This document shows positions 8,791 through 18,181 of a DNA stretch of 64,000 nucleotides, one piece after another. Each line of letters begins with the position of its first letter. The first letter of the stretch is position 1. The notes beneath the pieces were generated by a model that saw only the letters and a list, made by a program, of their open reading frames with translations, searched no databases and had not been told where the DNA came from. A program made the translations under genes and the position numbers. Source of the stretch: Roseateles sp. DAIF2 (lineage in GTDB: Bacteria; Pseudomonadota; Gammaproteobacteria; Burkholderiales; Burkholderiaceae_C); NCBI RefSeq assembly GCF_015624425.1, contig NZ_CP049919.1:1054001-1118000 (forward strand), read 5' to 3'.

Positions 8791-9269
8791 GGCAAGGCGA
8801 TGCGCGGCTCGAACTTGCTGCGCAGCACGCTGAAGAAGGCCTTGACGTTGCGCACATTGGCGTCCTGCGTGAATAGACGCAGCACCAGGGCCTGGTAGGC
8901 CGGCATGTCGGCCACCTGCAGGATCAGCACGAAGTCCGGTCCCGGCGAGACGCGGTAGCACTGCTGCACCGCGGCCTCGGCCAGCACCTTCTGTTCGAAG
9001 GCGGCCAGATGCTCGGCGCCCTGGCGGTCCAGCGTGATCTCGACGATCGCGCTCAGGCCCGCGCCCAGCTTGTCGGGCGAGAGCAGCGCGACCCGGCGCT
9101 CGATCACACCGCCCTCGACCAGGCGCTTGACCCGGCGCAGGCAGGTGGCCGGCGAGACATGGGCGCGCGCCGCCAGATCCTGGTTCGACAGGGCGGCGTC
9201 CTGCTGCAGCAGGTCCAGCAGCCGCAGGTCGGTGGCGTCCAGGTCCAGGGCTGTGTTTAATTTGGTCAT
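8772..9269 (-). CDS. Lrp/AsnC family transcriptional regulator
   Basis: 165-residue regulator of the leucine-responsive family. N-terminal winged HTH (LDATDLRLLDLLQQDAAL, then LAARAHVSPATCLRRVKRL) and a C-terminal RAM ligand-binding domain (VQQCYRVSPGPDFVLILQV). It is divergent from glmS across an AT-rich 148-bp gap holding an 18-bp palindrome, so autoregulation there is plausible. The effector is probably an amino acid, but cannot be named from sequence. Confidence 0.93.
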   Translation of the reverse strand: MTKLNTALDLDATDLRLLDLLQQDAALSNQDLAARAHVSPATCLRRVKRLVEGGVIERRVALLSPDKLGAGLSAIVEITLDRQGAEHLAAFEQKVLAEAAVQQCYRVSPGPDFVLILQVADMPAYQALVLRLFTQDANVRNVKAFFSVLRSKFEPRIALPQPGRL

Positions 9270-9296
9270 TAATGAAGAGTTTATGAAATTTTCAAT

Positions 9297-9314
9297 CTCA
9301 CAATATGTTGTGAG
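9297..9314. promoter_or_regulatory. inverted repeat in the Lrp-glmS promoter gap
   Basis: CTCACAATATGTTGTGAG: perfect 7-bp arms with a 4-bp AT-rich centre. It lies 28 bp upstream of the Lrp-type start and about 104 bp upstream of glmS, inside the most AT-rich stretch of the neighbourhood. It fits a binding site for the adjacent Lrp/AsnC regulator (inference). Confidence 0.5.
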
Positions 9315-9417
9315 GCTGAATATTTCAAATTCATCAATGTATTGAAAGCATGTTTCTTGTTGCTCTGCCTACGATGCGCCCATCCAAAAAGCGACCCTAC
9401 AAGCAAGGAGCAACCCC

Positions 9418-11274
<1,857 letters not shown>

Positions 11275-11309
11275 GGCAAGACCTGGCCCTTGTGACTTGT
11301 GTTCTTGGT

Positions 11310-11350
11310 AATTAAAGTCGCAAACAGGCAATTAAAGTCGTAAACACAGG
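11310..11350. repeat. tandem 20-bp repeats resembling an IS terminus
   Basis: AATTAAAGTCGCAAACAGGC (11310-11329) is followed directly by AATTAAAGTCGTAAACACAGG with few changes. Short tandem direct repeats like this occur at the ends of IS21-type elements (from memory of that family). No transposase gene or opposite end is seen, so it would be a solo relic. Confidence 0.4.
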
Positions 11351-11437
11351 TTGAGCATTTATGCGGCCTGGCGACCGAAAACCGGTTTGCGGGAACACCC
11401 ACGTCCCGCTGCAGGCTGTGAGCGCCGGAACTGGGAG

Positions 11438-11503
11438 CTGCTGGAATGGCTCCCTGGTGAAACGCTGTTCAGCCTCATCAGCCGGCAGCACCGAATGTGG
11501 GGT
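11438..11503 (+). pseudogene. possible TniQ-like protein fragment
   Basis: The plus-strand frame reads LLEWLPGETLFSLISRQHRM, which resembles the N-terminal segment of TniQ/TnsD-type transposition proteins (recalled, not searched). It has no clear start, and nothing recognisable follows. Adjacent IS-like repeats make a mobile-element relic plausible, but the match is short and this call is weak. Confidence 0.25.
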
Positions 11504-11609
11504 TGTTGTTTCGTAGCTGCCACGGTTCCCACGGTGCCGAGAGGTGTTTGCTTGGTCGCTCGTGGATTTGCTCTCGATATCGAAGTTTTGCTGCCGGTTT
11601 TCAGCGGGC

Positions 11610-11824
11610 TCAGCGCACGCTTCGATAGTCACTCGGAAGCACGCCAACCTCCTTGCGGAAAACCTGCGCGAACTGGCGTCCCTTACCTCCAGACCGACCT
11701 CGACGATGGGCCTCTCCGTCTCTCTCAACAAGCGGCGTGCTCGCTCCATGCGGAGCCTTGTGAGGTACTGGGACGGTGAGAAGCCGGTGCTCTTCTTGAA
11801 GGAGTGCTTGTTCTTCGCTCGCAT
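11610..11824 (-). pseudogene. AraC-family regulator remnant, C-terminal HTH, frameshifted
   Basis: One minus-strand frame encodes FKKSTGFSPSQYLTRLRMER and on to IVEVGLEV, the AraC second-HTH region; the next frame then supplies QFAQVFRKEVGVLPSDYRSVR, the AraC C-terminus. The two halves join only through a frameshift near 11660-11690. The ligand domain and first HTH are missing. It abuts the truncated hydrolase fragment at 11851, so the upstream part was lost by deletion or insertion. Not expected to be functional. Confidence 0.75.
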
Positions 11825-11850
11825 ATGAGCGCACCAGGTGAACGGTGAGG

Positions 11851-12042
11851 CTAGCCCTTCTTCGACAGCTGGCGGTAGACCTGTTCCCAGTAGGAGCCGT
11901 CGACCGTCGCGCCGTGGACCAGGACGACGTTCTTGATGGAATTGGCGGGCAGCTGGTGCGCTGCGGGCGCGTCAGCAGCTGCGCCTGCCACCATGGCGGT
12001 TGCGCCAAGGACAGCGATGGCGAGCGTGGAAAGGAACTTCAT
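11851..12042 (-). pseudogene. alpha/beta hydrolase, N-terminal fragment
   Basis: 63 residues: a signal peptide (LSTLAIAVLGATAMVAGAAA) followed by NVVLVHGATVDGSYWEQVYR, the first strand and oxyanion-hole HG motif of a secreted alpha/beta hydrolase. It ends at a TAG where a full enzyme would have about 200 more residues, including the Ser-Asp-His triad. The start has normal context, so the front end was intact and the rest was removed at the junction with the AraC remnant. It lies 72 nt downstream of doxX on the same strand and was probably the last gene of the pirin-doxX operon. Confidence 0.75.
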
Positions 12043-12114
12043 GGCGTGAGTTGGATTCGTGCGTTGAGGTCGAGAAGAGGCGTGCCTCCGGTGCAGGAGG
12101 CACGCCTCAGTGCC

Positions 12115-12558
12115 TTAGCGAGCGGCGCTCAGGGCACCCGTCAGTTCAGACTTGCGCTCGTCCAGACTGAAGGTGCCACCGCCGAAGGCGATGAACTGCA
12201 GCAGACCGCCGGCCATGGCCAGGTTCTTCAGGAAGTGGAACAACTGGTTCTGGTCGCCCAGGGCGTTGTGGAACAGCACAGCGGAGACGACCGAGAACAC
12301 GGCCAGCGCTGCGGCTACCCAGCGGGTGCGGTAGCCCAGCACCAGCAACAGGCCACCGCCCAGCTCGGCCGCCAGGGCGCCGGCATAGGCCAGTTCCGGC
12401 AGGGGCAGGCCGACCGAGGCGATGTATCCAATGGTGCCGCTCGGTGCCATCAGCTTGCCGAAGCCACTCACCAGGAAGATGGTGGCGAGGAGCAGGCGGC
12501 CAATCAGCGGCAGCACAGACACGTTGACGGGAGCGGAAATGGTGTTGGTCGATTGCAT
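12115..12558 (-). CDS. DoxX family membrane protein
   Basis: 147-residue integral membrane protein with four hydrophobic segments (PLIGRLLLATIFLVSGFGKL; LAYAGALAAELGGGLLLVLG; WVAAALAVFSVVSAVLF; LAMAGGLLQFIAFGGG). The LLLATIFLVSGFGKL block is typical of DoxX/SURF4-type proteins, often linked to oxidative or thiol stress. Start set at ATG 12558 with AGGAG 7 nt upstream; the upstream extension in the same frame is not supported. Downstream of pirin, same strand, probably co-transcribed. Confidence 0.88.
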   Translation of the reverse strand: MQSTNTISAPVNVSVLPLIGRLLLATIFLVSGFGKLMAPSGTIGYIASVGLPLPELAYAGALAAELGGGLLLVLGYRTRWVAAALAVFSVVSAVLFHNALGDQNQLFHFLKNLAMAGGLLQFIAFGGGTFSLDERKSELTGALSAAR

Positions 12559-12631
12559 GATGAAACTCCTGAATGAAAGGTTGAATAGAAAAGCGGTGGG
12601 TAAAGAACTGAGGTGACTTGGGAGGTGGGTC

Positions 12632-13525
12632 TTAGACGGCCCGCCCGCTTGCGCGGAGTTGCTCGCCAAGCCGAGCAATTTCTTGTTCGCCGTGTCGAAG
12701 CGCGGCATGAGACGTGTGCACCGAGTAGGAGCCCAGCACCAGGTCGTGAGGATGTTTGCGCGCGGTGCCGAAGATGAAGTCGGCGGCGTGCTCAGCGGTC
12801 AGGTGAATCGCTTGGGTGCCTTCTTCGAAGACCACCAGCTCCTTGGCAATTCGCTCATCGCCGCTGGCCAGGGCACCCTTGCCGACATGCAACCACGCGA
12901 CGTCGTGGCCGGCCGGCGGTTCCAGCTCAATGCTTTCGCCGGCCTTGAGGGACACGTGCAGGTACTGGATGCCCTCGGGCGAGTTGACCTTGCTGTTGAC
13001 GCCCTGGTACTGGCCGAGGATGACGCGCACGTTGTTGACCTGCGCGACCTCGGCCGGCCGGAGGTACTGGCTTTGAGCAGGCCCCAGCTCCAGGGCTTGG
13101 GGCAAAGCCACCCACAGCTGGTAGCCGCGCAGTCGCTGGCCAGGAAGCGGCACACCGTCGTGCCACACGCCTTTGCCGGCGCGCATCCATTCAACGGAAC
13201 CGGCCTCCAGCACGCCACTGGCGCCGGTGGTGTCTTCATAGCGCATGCCGCCCTCCAGCAGGACCGTCGTCGTTGCGATGCCCGAGTGCGGATGCATCGG
13301 GAACATCGTCTCGCCGGCCGACTGGAAGTCGAAGTAGTCCAGGAAGACGAACGGCTTGAGGTAGCTGCCCGCCATGTGCGGACTCACGAGGCGATTCACT
13401 GGCCCGTGGATTCGACCGCTGGTGCGAGCGGCGATGCCGCGGTGAGAAGTTTGCGCATCGCTGGACCGGCGAAAAGCCCGTTCAGAGGTACTGGTTTGCT
13501 GCGGCGTTTGGTAGATGGCTGTCAT
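12632..13525 (-). CDS. pirin family protein
   Basis: 297-residue bicupin of the pirin family, some members of which show quercetinase activity or act as redox-linked regulators. The N-terminal cupin carries FVFLDYFDF...MFPMHPHSGIATTTVLLEGG, with the two His of HPH. The later ligand site reads GKGVWHDG: the His is kept but the usual Glu two residues on is Gly, so metal binding may differ from canonical pirins. First gene of the leftward operon, divergent from the LysR gene across a 99-bp gap containing a perfect operator-like palindrome. Confidence 0.9.
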   Translation of the reverse strand: MTAIYQTPQQTSTSERAFRRSSDAQTSHRGIAARTSGRIHGPVNRLVSPHMAGSYLKPFVFLDYFDFQSAGETMFPMHPHSGIATTTVLLEGGMRYEDTTGASGVLEAGSVEWMRAGKGVWHDGVPLPGQRLRGYQLWVALPQALELGPAQSQYLRPAEVAQVNNVRVILGQYQGVNSKVNSPEGIQYLHVSLKAGESIELEPPAGHDVAWLHVGKGALASGDERIAKELVVFEEGTQAIHLTAEHAADFIFGTARKHPHDLVLGSYSVHTSHAALRHGEQEIARLGEQLRASGRAV

Positions 13526-13596
13526 GTCTGTGCTCCGTCTAATGCGATGGAACGAAGCTTAGAAACTGGACAGCTAGCTGAGAAGCCTATATGTTT

Positions 13597-13611
13597 AGAT
13601 GGAATCCATCT
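13597..13611. promoter_or_regulatory. LysR-type operator palindrome, pirin-lysR gap
   Basis: AGATGGAATCCATCT is a perfect 15-bp palindrome (7+1+7) just upstream of the lysR ribosome binding site, in the gap shared with pirin. The core ATGGAATCCAT fits the T-N11-A layout of LysR sites when flanks are included. A degenerate copy precedes the SDR operon. Confidence 0.65.
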
Positions 13612-13624
13612 GCAGGAGCGATAA

Positions 13625-14515
13625 ATGCTCGACGGCGTCTCTCTAGACCAACTTCGTACCTTCATAGCCGCGGCCGAGGAGGGCAGCTTTTCTGCCGCCG
13701 GCCGCAAGCTCCGGCGCGCCCAGTCCGTTGTGAGCCAGACGCTAGCCAATCTCGAGGGACAGCTCCGGGTGACGCTGTTCGACCGCTCCGCTCGCTACCC
13801 GGTGCTGACCGAGGAGGGCAAGGCTTTGCTGGGCGAGGCCAAGACGGTCATCTACGGCATGGACAGCTTCAAGGCACGGGCCCGCACGCTCTCCGAGGGG
13901 CTGGAGCCCGAGCTCTCGGTGGCGGTGGATGTCATGTTCCCCATGAGCGCACTGACGGCCGCAGTCGGTGCCTTCAAGGAACAATTCCCAACGACACCCT
14001 TGCGGATGTATGTGGAAGCGCTCGGCGCCGTGGTGCAGCCGGTGCTCGACGGCACCTGCCAACTCGGTGTCGTCGGCTCACTTCCGGTCGTGCCAGAGGG
14101 CACAAGGTCGGAGGCCCTCGCGCAGGTACCCATGGTGACCGTGGTCTCGCCGTCACACCCCCTGGCGTCGATGCAAGGCCCGCTCAGCTCCAGCGAGCTG
14201 GAGCGACACGTTCAACTGGTGTTGACCGACCGGACGACCCTGAGCGCGGGGCGCAGTTACGGGGTTCTGGCTGCGCAGATTTGGCGCCTGGCGGACCTGG
14301 GGGCGAAACACGCCTTTCTGAAAGCCGGCTTTGGCTGGGGCCACATGCCGCGGGAGATGGTGCAACGGGACCTGGACAGCGGCGAGTTGGTGCAAATCAA
14401 CCTCGAAGTGCATCAGCCAGCCACGCCCAGCATCGCCATGTATGCCGTCTACCGCGGCGATGCTCCTCCCGGCCCGGCCGGCCGCTGGTTCATCGCCCGC
14501 CTCAAGGGTGGCTGA
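13625..14515 (+). CDS. LysR family transcriptional regulator
   Basis: 296 residues. N-terminal winged HTH (LDQLRTFIAAAEEGSFSAAG, RRAQSVVSQTLANLE) and a LysR substrate-binding domain to the end. AGGAG precedes the ATG. It sits between the pirin-doxX operon (divergent) and the SDR-SnoaL-SDR-QOR operon (same direction), with related palindromes in front of both, so it probably controls both arms and itself. The inducer is unknown; the enzymes suggest an electrophile, quinone or carbonyl compound (inference). Confidence 0.93.
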   Translation: MLDGVSLDQLRTFIAAAEEGSFSAAGRKLRRAQSVVSQTLANLEGQLRVTLFDRSARYPVLTEEGKALLGEAKTVIYGMDSFKARARTLSEGLEPELSVAVDVMFPMSALTAAVGAFKEQFPTTPLRMYVEALGAVVQPVLDGTCQLGVVGSLPVVPEGTRSEALAQVPMVTVVSPSHPLASMQGPLSSSELERHVQLVLTDRTTLSAGRSYGVLAAQIWRLADLGAKHAFLKAGFGWGHMPREMVQRDLDSGELVQINLEVHQPATPSIAMYAVYRGDAPPGPAGRWFIARLKGG

Positions 14516-14548
14516 ATGAATCCATCGTCTTAATAGATGAATTCCATC
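14516..14548. promoter_or_regulatory. operator-like half sites upstream of the SDR operon
   Basis: ATGAATCCAT (14516-14525) and GATGAATTCCATC (14536-14548) repeat the core of the palindrome at 13597-13611. They lie just after the lysR stop and about 90 bp before the SDR start, the expected place for activation by the LysR protein. Confidence 0.5.
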
Positions 14549-14634
14549 GAAACAAAGAGGCTACCGCGATAGGTCTGCCGTCCCTACTCTTCGAACCATG
14601 CAGCAACGAGCTGCACCACTTCAAGGAGTAGCAG

Positions 14635-15411
14635 ATGGCACTCAAGGACTTTGAGAACAAGGTGACGCTGGTCACCGGCGCAGGTTCCGGGATTGGTCGC
14701 GAGGCCGCTCGAGCCTTCGCAAGCCGCGGCGCAATCGTCGTTGCGGCTGACCTGAACGAGGGCGGCCTGGCCGCCACCCGGGACCTGATTTCCGAGCTCG
14801 GCGGCCGCGTGTTGACCGCGCCGGTCGACGTCTCGAACGAGGCGCAGGTTCGCGAGCTCATTGCTCGTATCGACAAGGAACTGGGCCGACTGGATGTGGC
14901 GTTCAACAACGCCGGCATCACCGGTCAGGCTCACCGCATCGAGGACTACCCCACGGAAGACTTTGACCGAGTCATTGCGGTCAACCTCAAGAGTGTCTTC
15001 CTGGGAATGAAGCACCAGATTCCGCTGCTGCGGCGCACCGGCGGGGGGGCCATCGTCAACACCGCCTCGGTGGTGGCACTGACCGGCCCGGGCGGGATGA
15101 GCGCCTACGCGGCGTCCAAGCATGGCGTGCACGGCCTGACGCGCGTCGCCGCCATGGAGAACGCGGCTCACGGCTTGCGCATCAATGCACTGGCGCCTGG
15201 CTGGACCGAAACGCCCATGGTCAAGGAGGCCAGCGCACAAAACCCTGGCTTCGCAGAACTCGCCACCTCGGCCATCCCGGCCAAGCGCGGCGCCCGTCCC
15301 TCCGAGATTGCTGCTGCTGCTGTGTGGCTCGCCTCTGAGGCTTCCTCCTACGTCATGGGTCAGATGCTCGTCGTTGACGGCGGCATGACCATCGGCGGCT
15401 TTGAAATCTGA
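14635..15411 (+). CDS. SDR family oxidoreductase
   Basis: Classical short-chain dehydrogenase, 258 residues: NAD(P)-binding TGAGSGIG near the N-terminus, NNAG, catalytic Ser in NTASVVAL, and Tyr/Lys in YAASK. The C-terminal MGQMLVVDGGMTIGG is family-typical. Ribosome binding site AAGGAG precedes the ATG. First gene of a four-gene operon; the next start is 24 nt downstream. Base composition is somewhat less GC-rich than the flanking core genes. Substrate unknown. Confidence 0.92.
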   Translation: MALKDFENKVTLVTGAGSGIGREAARAFASRGAIVVAADLNEGGLAATRDLISELGGRVLTAPVDVSNEAQVRELIARIDKELGRLDVAFNNAGITGQAHRIEDYPTEDFDRVIAVNLKSVFLGMKHQIPLLRRTGGGAIVNTASVVALTGPGGMSAYAASKHGVHGLTRVAAMENAAHGLRINALAPGWTETPMVKEASAQNPGFAELATSAIPAKRGARPSEIAAAAVWLASEASSYVMGQMLVVDGGMTIGGFEI

Positions 15412-15434
15412 ACCCATCCAAGGAAAGAACCATC

Positions 15435-15866
15435 ATGACTGACATCACCAACATCAGCGAGGCCGCCAAGGCCGTCATCCGTCGCAACACCGCCGAAGTG
15501 CAAGGCGGCGGCAACTGGGCTCTGTTCGACGAGCTCTTCTCCGACGACTTTCTGGACCACACGCCGCAGCCCAACTGCACGCCCGACAAAGCGGGCGCCC
15601 TGGGCCTCTACAAGAAGCTGCGCGAGGCCTTCCCGGACTTTCACGCTGTCATCCACTGGCAGCGCGCCGATGGAGACGTCGTGACGACCTACAAGACCTA
15701 TCACGGCACCCACAAGGGCGACTTCCTGGGCATCCCCGCCAGCGGCAAGCCGATTCAGTTCGAGACGGTCGACGCCATGCGCGTGCAGGGCGGAAAGATT
15801 ACTGAGCACTGGGGCGTTGCCAACCTGTACTCGGTCTTGAAGCAACTCAACGCGCTGCCGCAATAA
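15435..15866 (+). CDS. SnoaL-like / NTF2-fold protein (ester cyclase type)
   Basis: 143 residues with the SnoaL polyketide-cyclase-like pattern: FDELFSDDFLDHTPQPN near the N-terminus, FPDFHAVIHWQRADGDVV in the middle, and GGKITEHWGVANLYSVLKQL at the end. These small cone-shaped proteins act on or bind small hydrophobic molecules; many operon-encoded members have no known reaction. AAGGAA precedes the ATG. It lies between two SDR genes with short spacers, so it probably works on the same substrate. Confidence 0.85.
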   Translation: MTDITNISEAAKAVIRRNTAEVQGGGNWALFDELFSDDFLDHTPQPNCTPDKAGALGLYKKLREAFPDFHAVIHWQRADGDVVTTYKTYHGTHKGDFLGIPASGKPIQFETVDAMRVQGGKITEHWGVANLYSVLKQLNALPQ

Positions 15867-15882
15867 GGCAAAAGAGAACGAC

Positions 15883-16656
15883 ATGAACACCAACATTCTG
15901 CAAAACAAGGTCGTTGTCGTCACCGGTGCCTCCAGCGGCATTGGCCGGGCCATCGCCATCAATGCGGCCAAGCACGGCGCCCGAGCCGTCGTCGTCTCCG
16001 ACATCAGCCCCGACCCTCGCGAAGGAGGCTCGCCCACCACTGATGAAATCAAGCTGCTTGGCGTCGCGACGACTTTCGTCAAGGCCGACGTGAGCAAGAA
16101 GGAAGAGGTCGACGCGCTCGTCGAGGCGGCTGCTGAGTTCGGCGGTGTTGACGTGATGGTGGCCAACGCCGGCATCAGCCTGAAGGCCGACGGTCCGGAC
16201 GTGTCTGCTGACGACTTCCGCAAGCTGCTCGCCGTGAACCTGGACGGTACGCTCTTCAGTGCTCAGGCCGCTGCTCGTCAGATGAAGGCCAACGGCAAGA
16301 AGGGCAGCATCGTGCTGATGGCCAGCATGGGCGGTCTGTCTGGTGCGGGCATCACGGTGGCGTACTCAACCAGCAAGGGCGGTGTCGTGCTGATGGCCAA
16401 GTCTCTTGCCGACGCACTGGGGCCGGACGGAATCCGCGTGAACGCGGTGGCTCCGGGAACCATCGACACGCACCTGCTGCGCACCGCGCCCGGCATTGCC
16501 GAGGCGGCCGAAGGCTTCCGCCAGCGAACGCCGCTGCGCCGCCTTGGCCAGCCCTCCGAAATCGGCGATGCCGTCGCATTCCTGGGCTCGGACCTGTCGA
16601 GCTACGTCACTGGCACCGCACTGCTGGTCGACGGAGGCCTGCTCGCCGTCATCTGA
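15883..16656 (+). CDS. SDR family oxidoreductase
   Basis: 257-residue classical SDR with TGASSGIG cofactor motif, NAG, catalytic Ser region VLMASMGG and Tyr/Lys in YSTSK; ends TGTALLVDGGLLAVI. Only distantly like the SDR two genes upstream, so the pair may run successive or opposite redox steps. Starts 17 nt after the SnoaL-like gene. Substrate unknown. Confidence 0.92.
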   Translation: MNTNILQNKVVVVTGASSGIGRAIAINAAKHGARAVVVSDISPDPREGGSPTTDEIKLLGVATTFVKADVSKKEEVDALVEAAAEFGGVDVMVANAGISLKADGPDVSADDFRKLLAVNLDGTLFSAQAAARQMKANGKKGSIVLMASMGGLSGAGITVAYSTSKGGVVLMAKSLADALGPDGIRVNAVAPGTIDTHLLRTAPGIAEAAEGFRQRTPLRRLGQPSEIGDAVAFLGSDLSSYVTGTALLVDGGLLAVI

Positions 16657-16693
16657 GCTGGCCCTGCATCCAAAAATCATCAAGGAACTCAAC

Positions 16694-17650
16694 GTGAACA
16701 CCACCATTCGTTTCCACTCCTATGGCGGCCCCGAAGTGCTCGAGGTCCAGGACAACTCCGATATCGGCCTGCCGGGCGCGGGTCAGGTCCGCCTGCGCCA
16801 CTTGGCCATCGGCGTGAACTTCATCGACACGATGTTCCGTCAGGGCGTCTTCCCTGTGCCCGTGCCCTCCATTCCCGGCGTCGAAGGCGTTGGCGTTATT
16901 GAGGCGGTCGGCAAGGGCGTGAGCAACTTCCAGGTCGGCCAGCGAGCGGCGTACTACCTGGCGCCTGGCAGCTACACCCAGACTCGGCATGTGGACGCAT
17001 CGGCGCTGGTCGCCGTACCCGAAGACCTCAGCGCCGAGCAAATCGCCGCGGTCCTTACCAAGGGGCTGACGGCATGGGCGGGCCTCAACGGCTATCACCA
17101 GCTCCAGGCTGGCCAGACGGTTCTGGTGCAAGGCGCCTCAAGTGGGGTTGGCAGCCTGCTGGCACGCTGGGCCAAGGCGCGAGGTGCCACGGTTATTGGT
17201 ACCGCGGGCAGCGACGCGAAGCGCGCTGCGCTCGCGGGTGCCATCGACCATGTGCTGCCGTCTGATGCAGCTGACCTGGGCGCACAGCTTCGCAAGCTGG
17301 TGCCTGGCGGCGTCGACGTGGTCTACGAGCTCGTGGGCAAAGCGACGTTCGATGCCAGCTTGGCGGCTGTGAAGGACGGTGGAACCATCGTCTCCATTGG
17401 TGCCGCCTCCGGTGCGCCGAATGTTGACAAGGACGTGGTGGCCGAGCGCGGGCTCAAGATGGTCGGCGGCCCGATGGCCACCTACCTGGCAGGCCATGTC
17501 CAGCAGGCGACCAATGACGTCTTTGCTGCCTTGAAGGCTGGCGTTCTTGGGGAGGTCGCCATCACGAAGTACCCGCTGCGCGATGCCAACAAAGCCCACC
17601 AAGACATCGCCTCGCGTGCCAAGACCGGCTCGCTGGTCCTGATGCCGTAA
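16694..17650 (+). CDS. quinone oxidoreductase (zinc-independent MDR family)
   Basis: NADPH:quinone oxidoreductase/zeta-crystallin type enzyme, 318 residues, expected to reduce quinones or unsaturated carbonyls. The start is GTG at 16694 with AAGGAA upstream, giving VNTTIRFHSYGGPEVLEVQ, the family N-terminus. Nucleotide-binding VLVQGASSGVGSLLARWAKA lies in the middle; no structural-zinc cysteine cluster is seen. Last gene of the SDR operon. With pirin and DoxX in the divergent arm, the cassette looks like a redox or electrophile detoxification unit (inference). Confidence 0.92.
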   Translation: MNTTIRFHSYGGPEVLEVQDNSDIGLPGAGQVRLRHLAIGVNFIDTMFRQGVFPVPVPSIPGVEGVGVIEAVGKGVSNFQVGQRAAYYLAPGSYTQTRHVDASALVAVPEDLSAEQIAAVLTKGLTAWAGLNGYHQLQAGQTVLVQGASSGVGSLLARWAKARGATVIGTAGSDAKRAALAGAIDHVLPSDAADLGAQLRKLVPGGVDVVYELVGKATFDASLAAVKDGGTIVSIGAASGAPNVDKDVVAERGLKMVGGPMATYLAGHVQQATNDVFAALKAGVLGEVAITKYPLRDANKAHQDIASRAKTGSLVLMP

Positions 17651-17667
17651 GCCAGTCGTCCGTCCAC

Positions 17668-17699
17668 GCTGCCACTCATGCAGGCGCCTGAGTGGCAGC
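17668..17699. terminator. 11-bp stem-loop after the SDR-QOR operon
   Basis: GCTGCCACTCA (17668-17678) and TGAGTGGCAGC (17689-17699) form a perfect stem with a 10-nt loop, 18 nt after the quinone oxidoreductase stop. No U-tract follows, so it may end transcription poorly or only protect the mRNA. Confidence 0.45.
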
Positions 17700-17835
17700 G
17701 GCCGTGGTGGGGGCACTCTGCGGTGAGCCGATGGCCCGGATGGCTTGGAGTTTCACCGCGGCATCTCTCGCCGGTGAAACGCCGAACTGCCGCACGTAGT
17801 CCCGGGTGAAGTGAGAGGCACTCGCACACCTGAGC
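17676..17835 (-). pseudogene. AraC/GlxA-type regulator remnant (C-terminus)
   Basis: The minus strand encodes CASASHFTRDYVRQFGVSPA followed by an Ala/Thr-rich tail and TGA at 17676-17678. This is the last helix region of a GlxA-type AraC regulator. Everything upstream is missing: at about 17835 the sequence changes to a fragment of an unrelated gene on the other strand. Confidence 0.65.
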
Positions 17836-18054
17836 CACAAGATTGCCATGCATCTGGTGCACGAAATGTTGGTGCCTGTGCTGCCTGCTTGGGTGCAAGG
17901 GCTGGTGTTGTTTGCCGTTTACGCCCTGGCTGTGATGGTTCTCGGTGCGGCTCTTCACTACTCGGTAGAGCGCCCCTTCCTGCGTTGGCGCGACCACCGG
18001 GCGCAGTCGCGATCGACCGTCGCACCGCTTCCGGCCGGAGACGTCGCCGCCTGA
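17836..18054 (+). pseudogene. acyltransferase-3 family protein, C-terminal remnant
   Basis: The plus frame reads HKIAMHLVHEMLVPVLPAW and then LVLFAVYALAVMVLGAALHY ending SVERPFLRWRD. The last membrane helix followed by (H)YSVERP is typical of the C-terminus of acyltransferase-3 (OafA/NodX-type) membrane proteins. The other eight or so helices are absent. It abuts the AraC remnant tail to tail, so the joint marks a deletion or recombination point. Confidence 0.65.
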
Positions 18055-18101
18055 TGGCGATGTAAGGCCCGTCAACGGCGCTCTTCGAATGTCGGCTCTC
18101 A

Positions 18102-18123
18102 GCCGATTCTGTTGAAAAACCCG
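18102..18123 (+). repeat. left terminal inverted repeat of the IS1182-like element
   Basis: The inner 16 bases GATTCTGTTGAAAAAC (18105-18120) match the right end perfectly; over 22 bases the two ends agree at 20 positions. Confidence 0.8.
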
Positions 18124-18181
18124 ATGGCAATCAGCGTCTGCTGACCTAAGGTCTTGCATCGCAGCGGCGGAGGGCAAGCAG

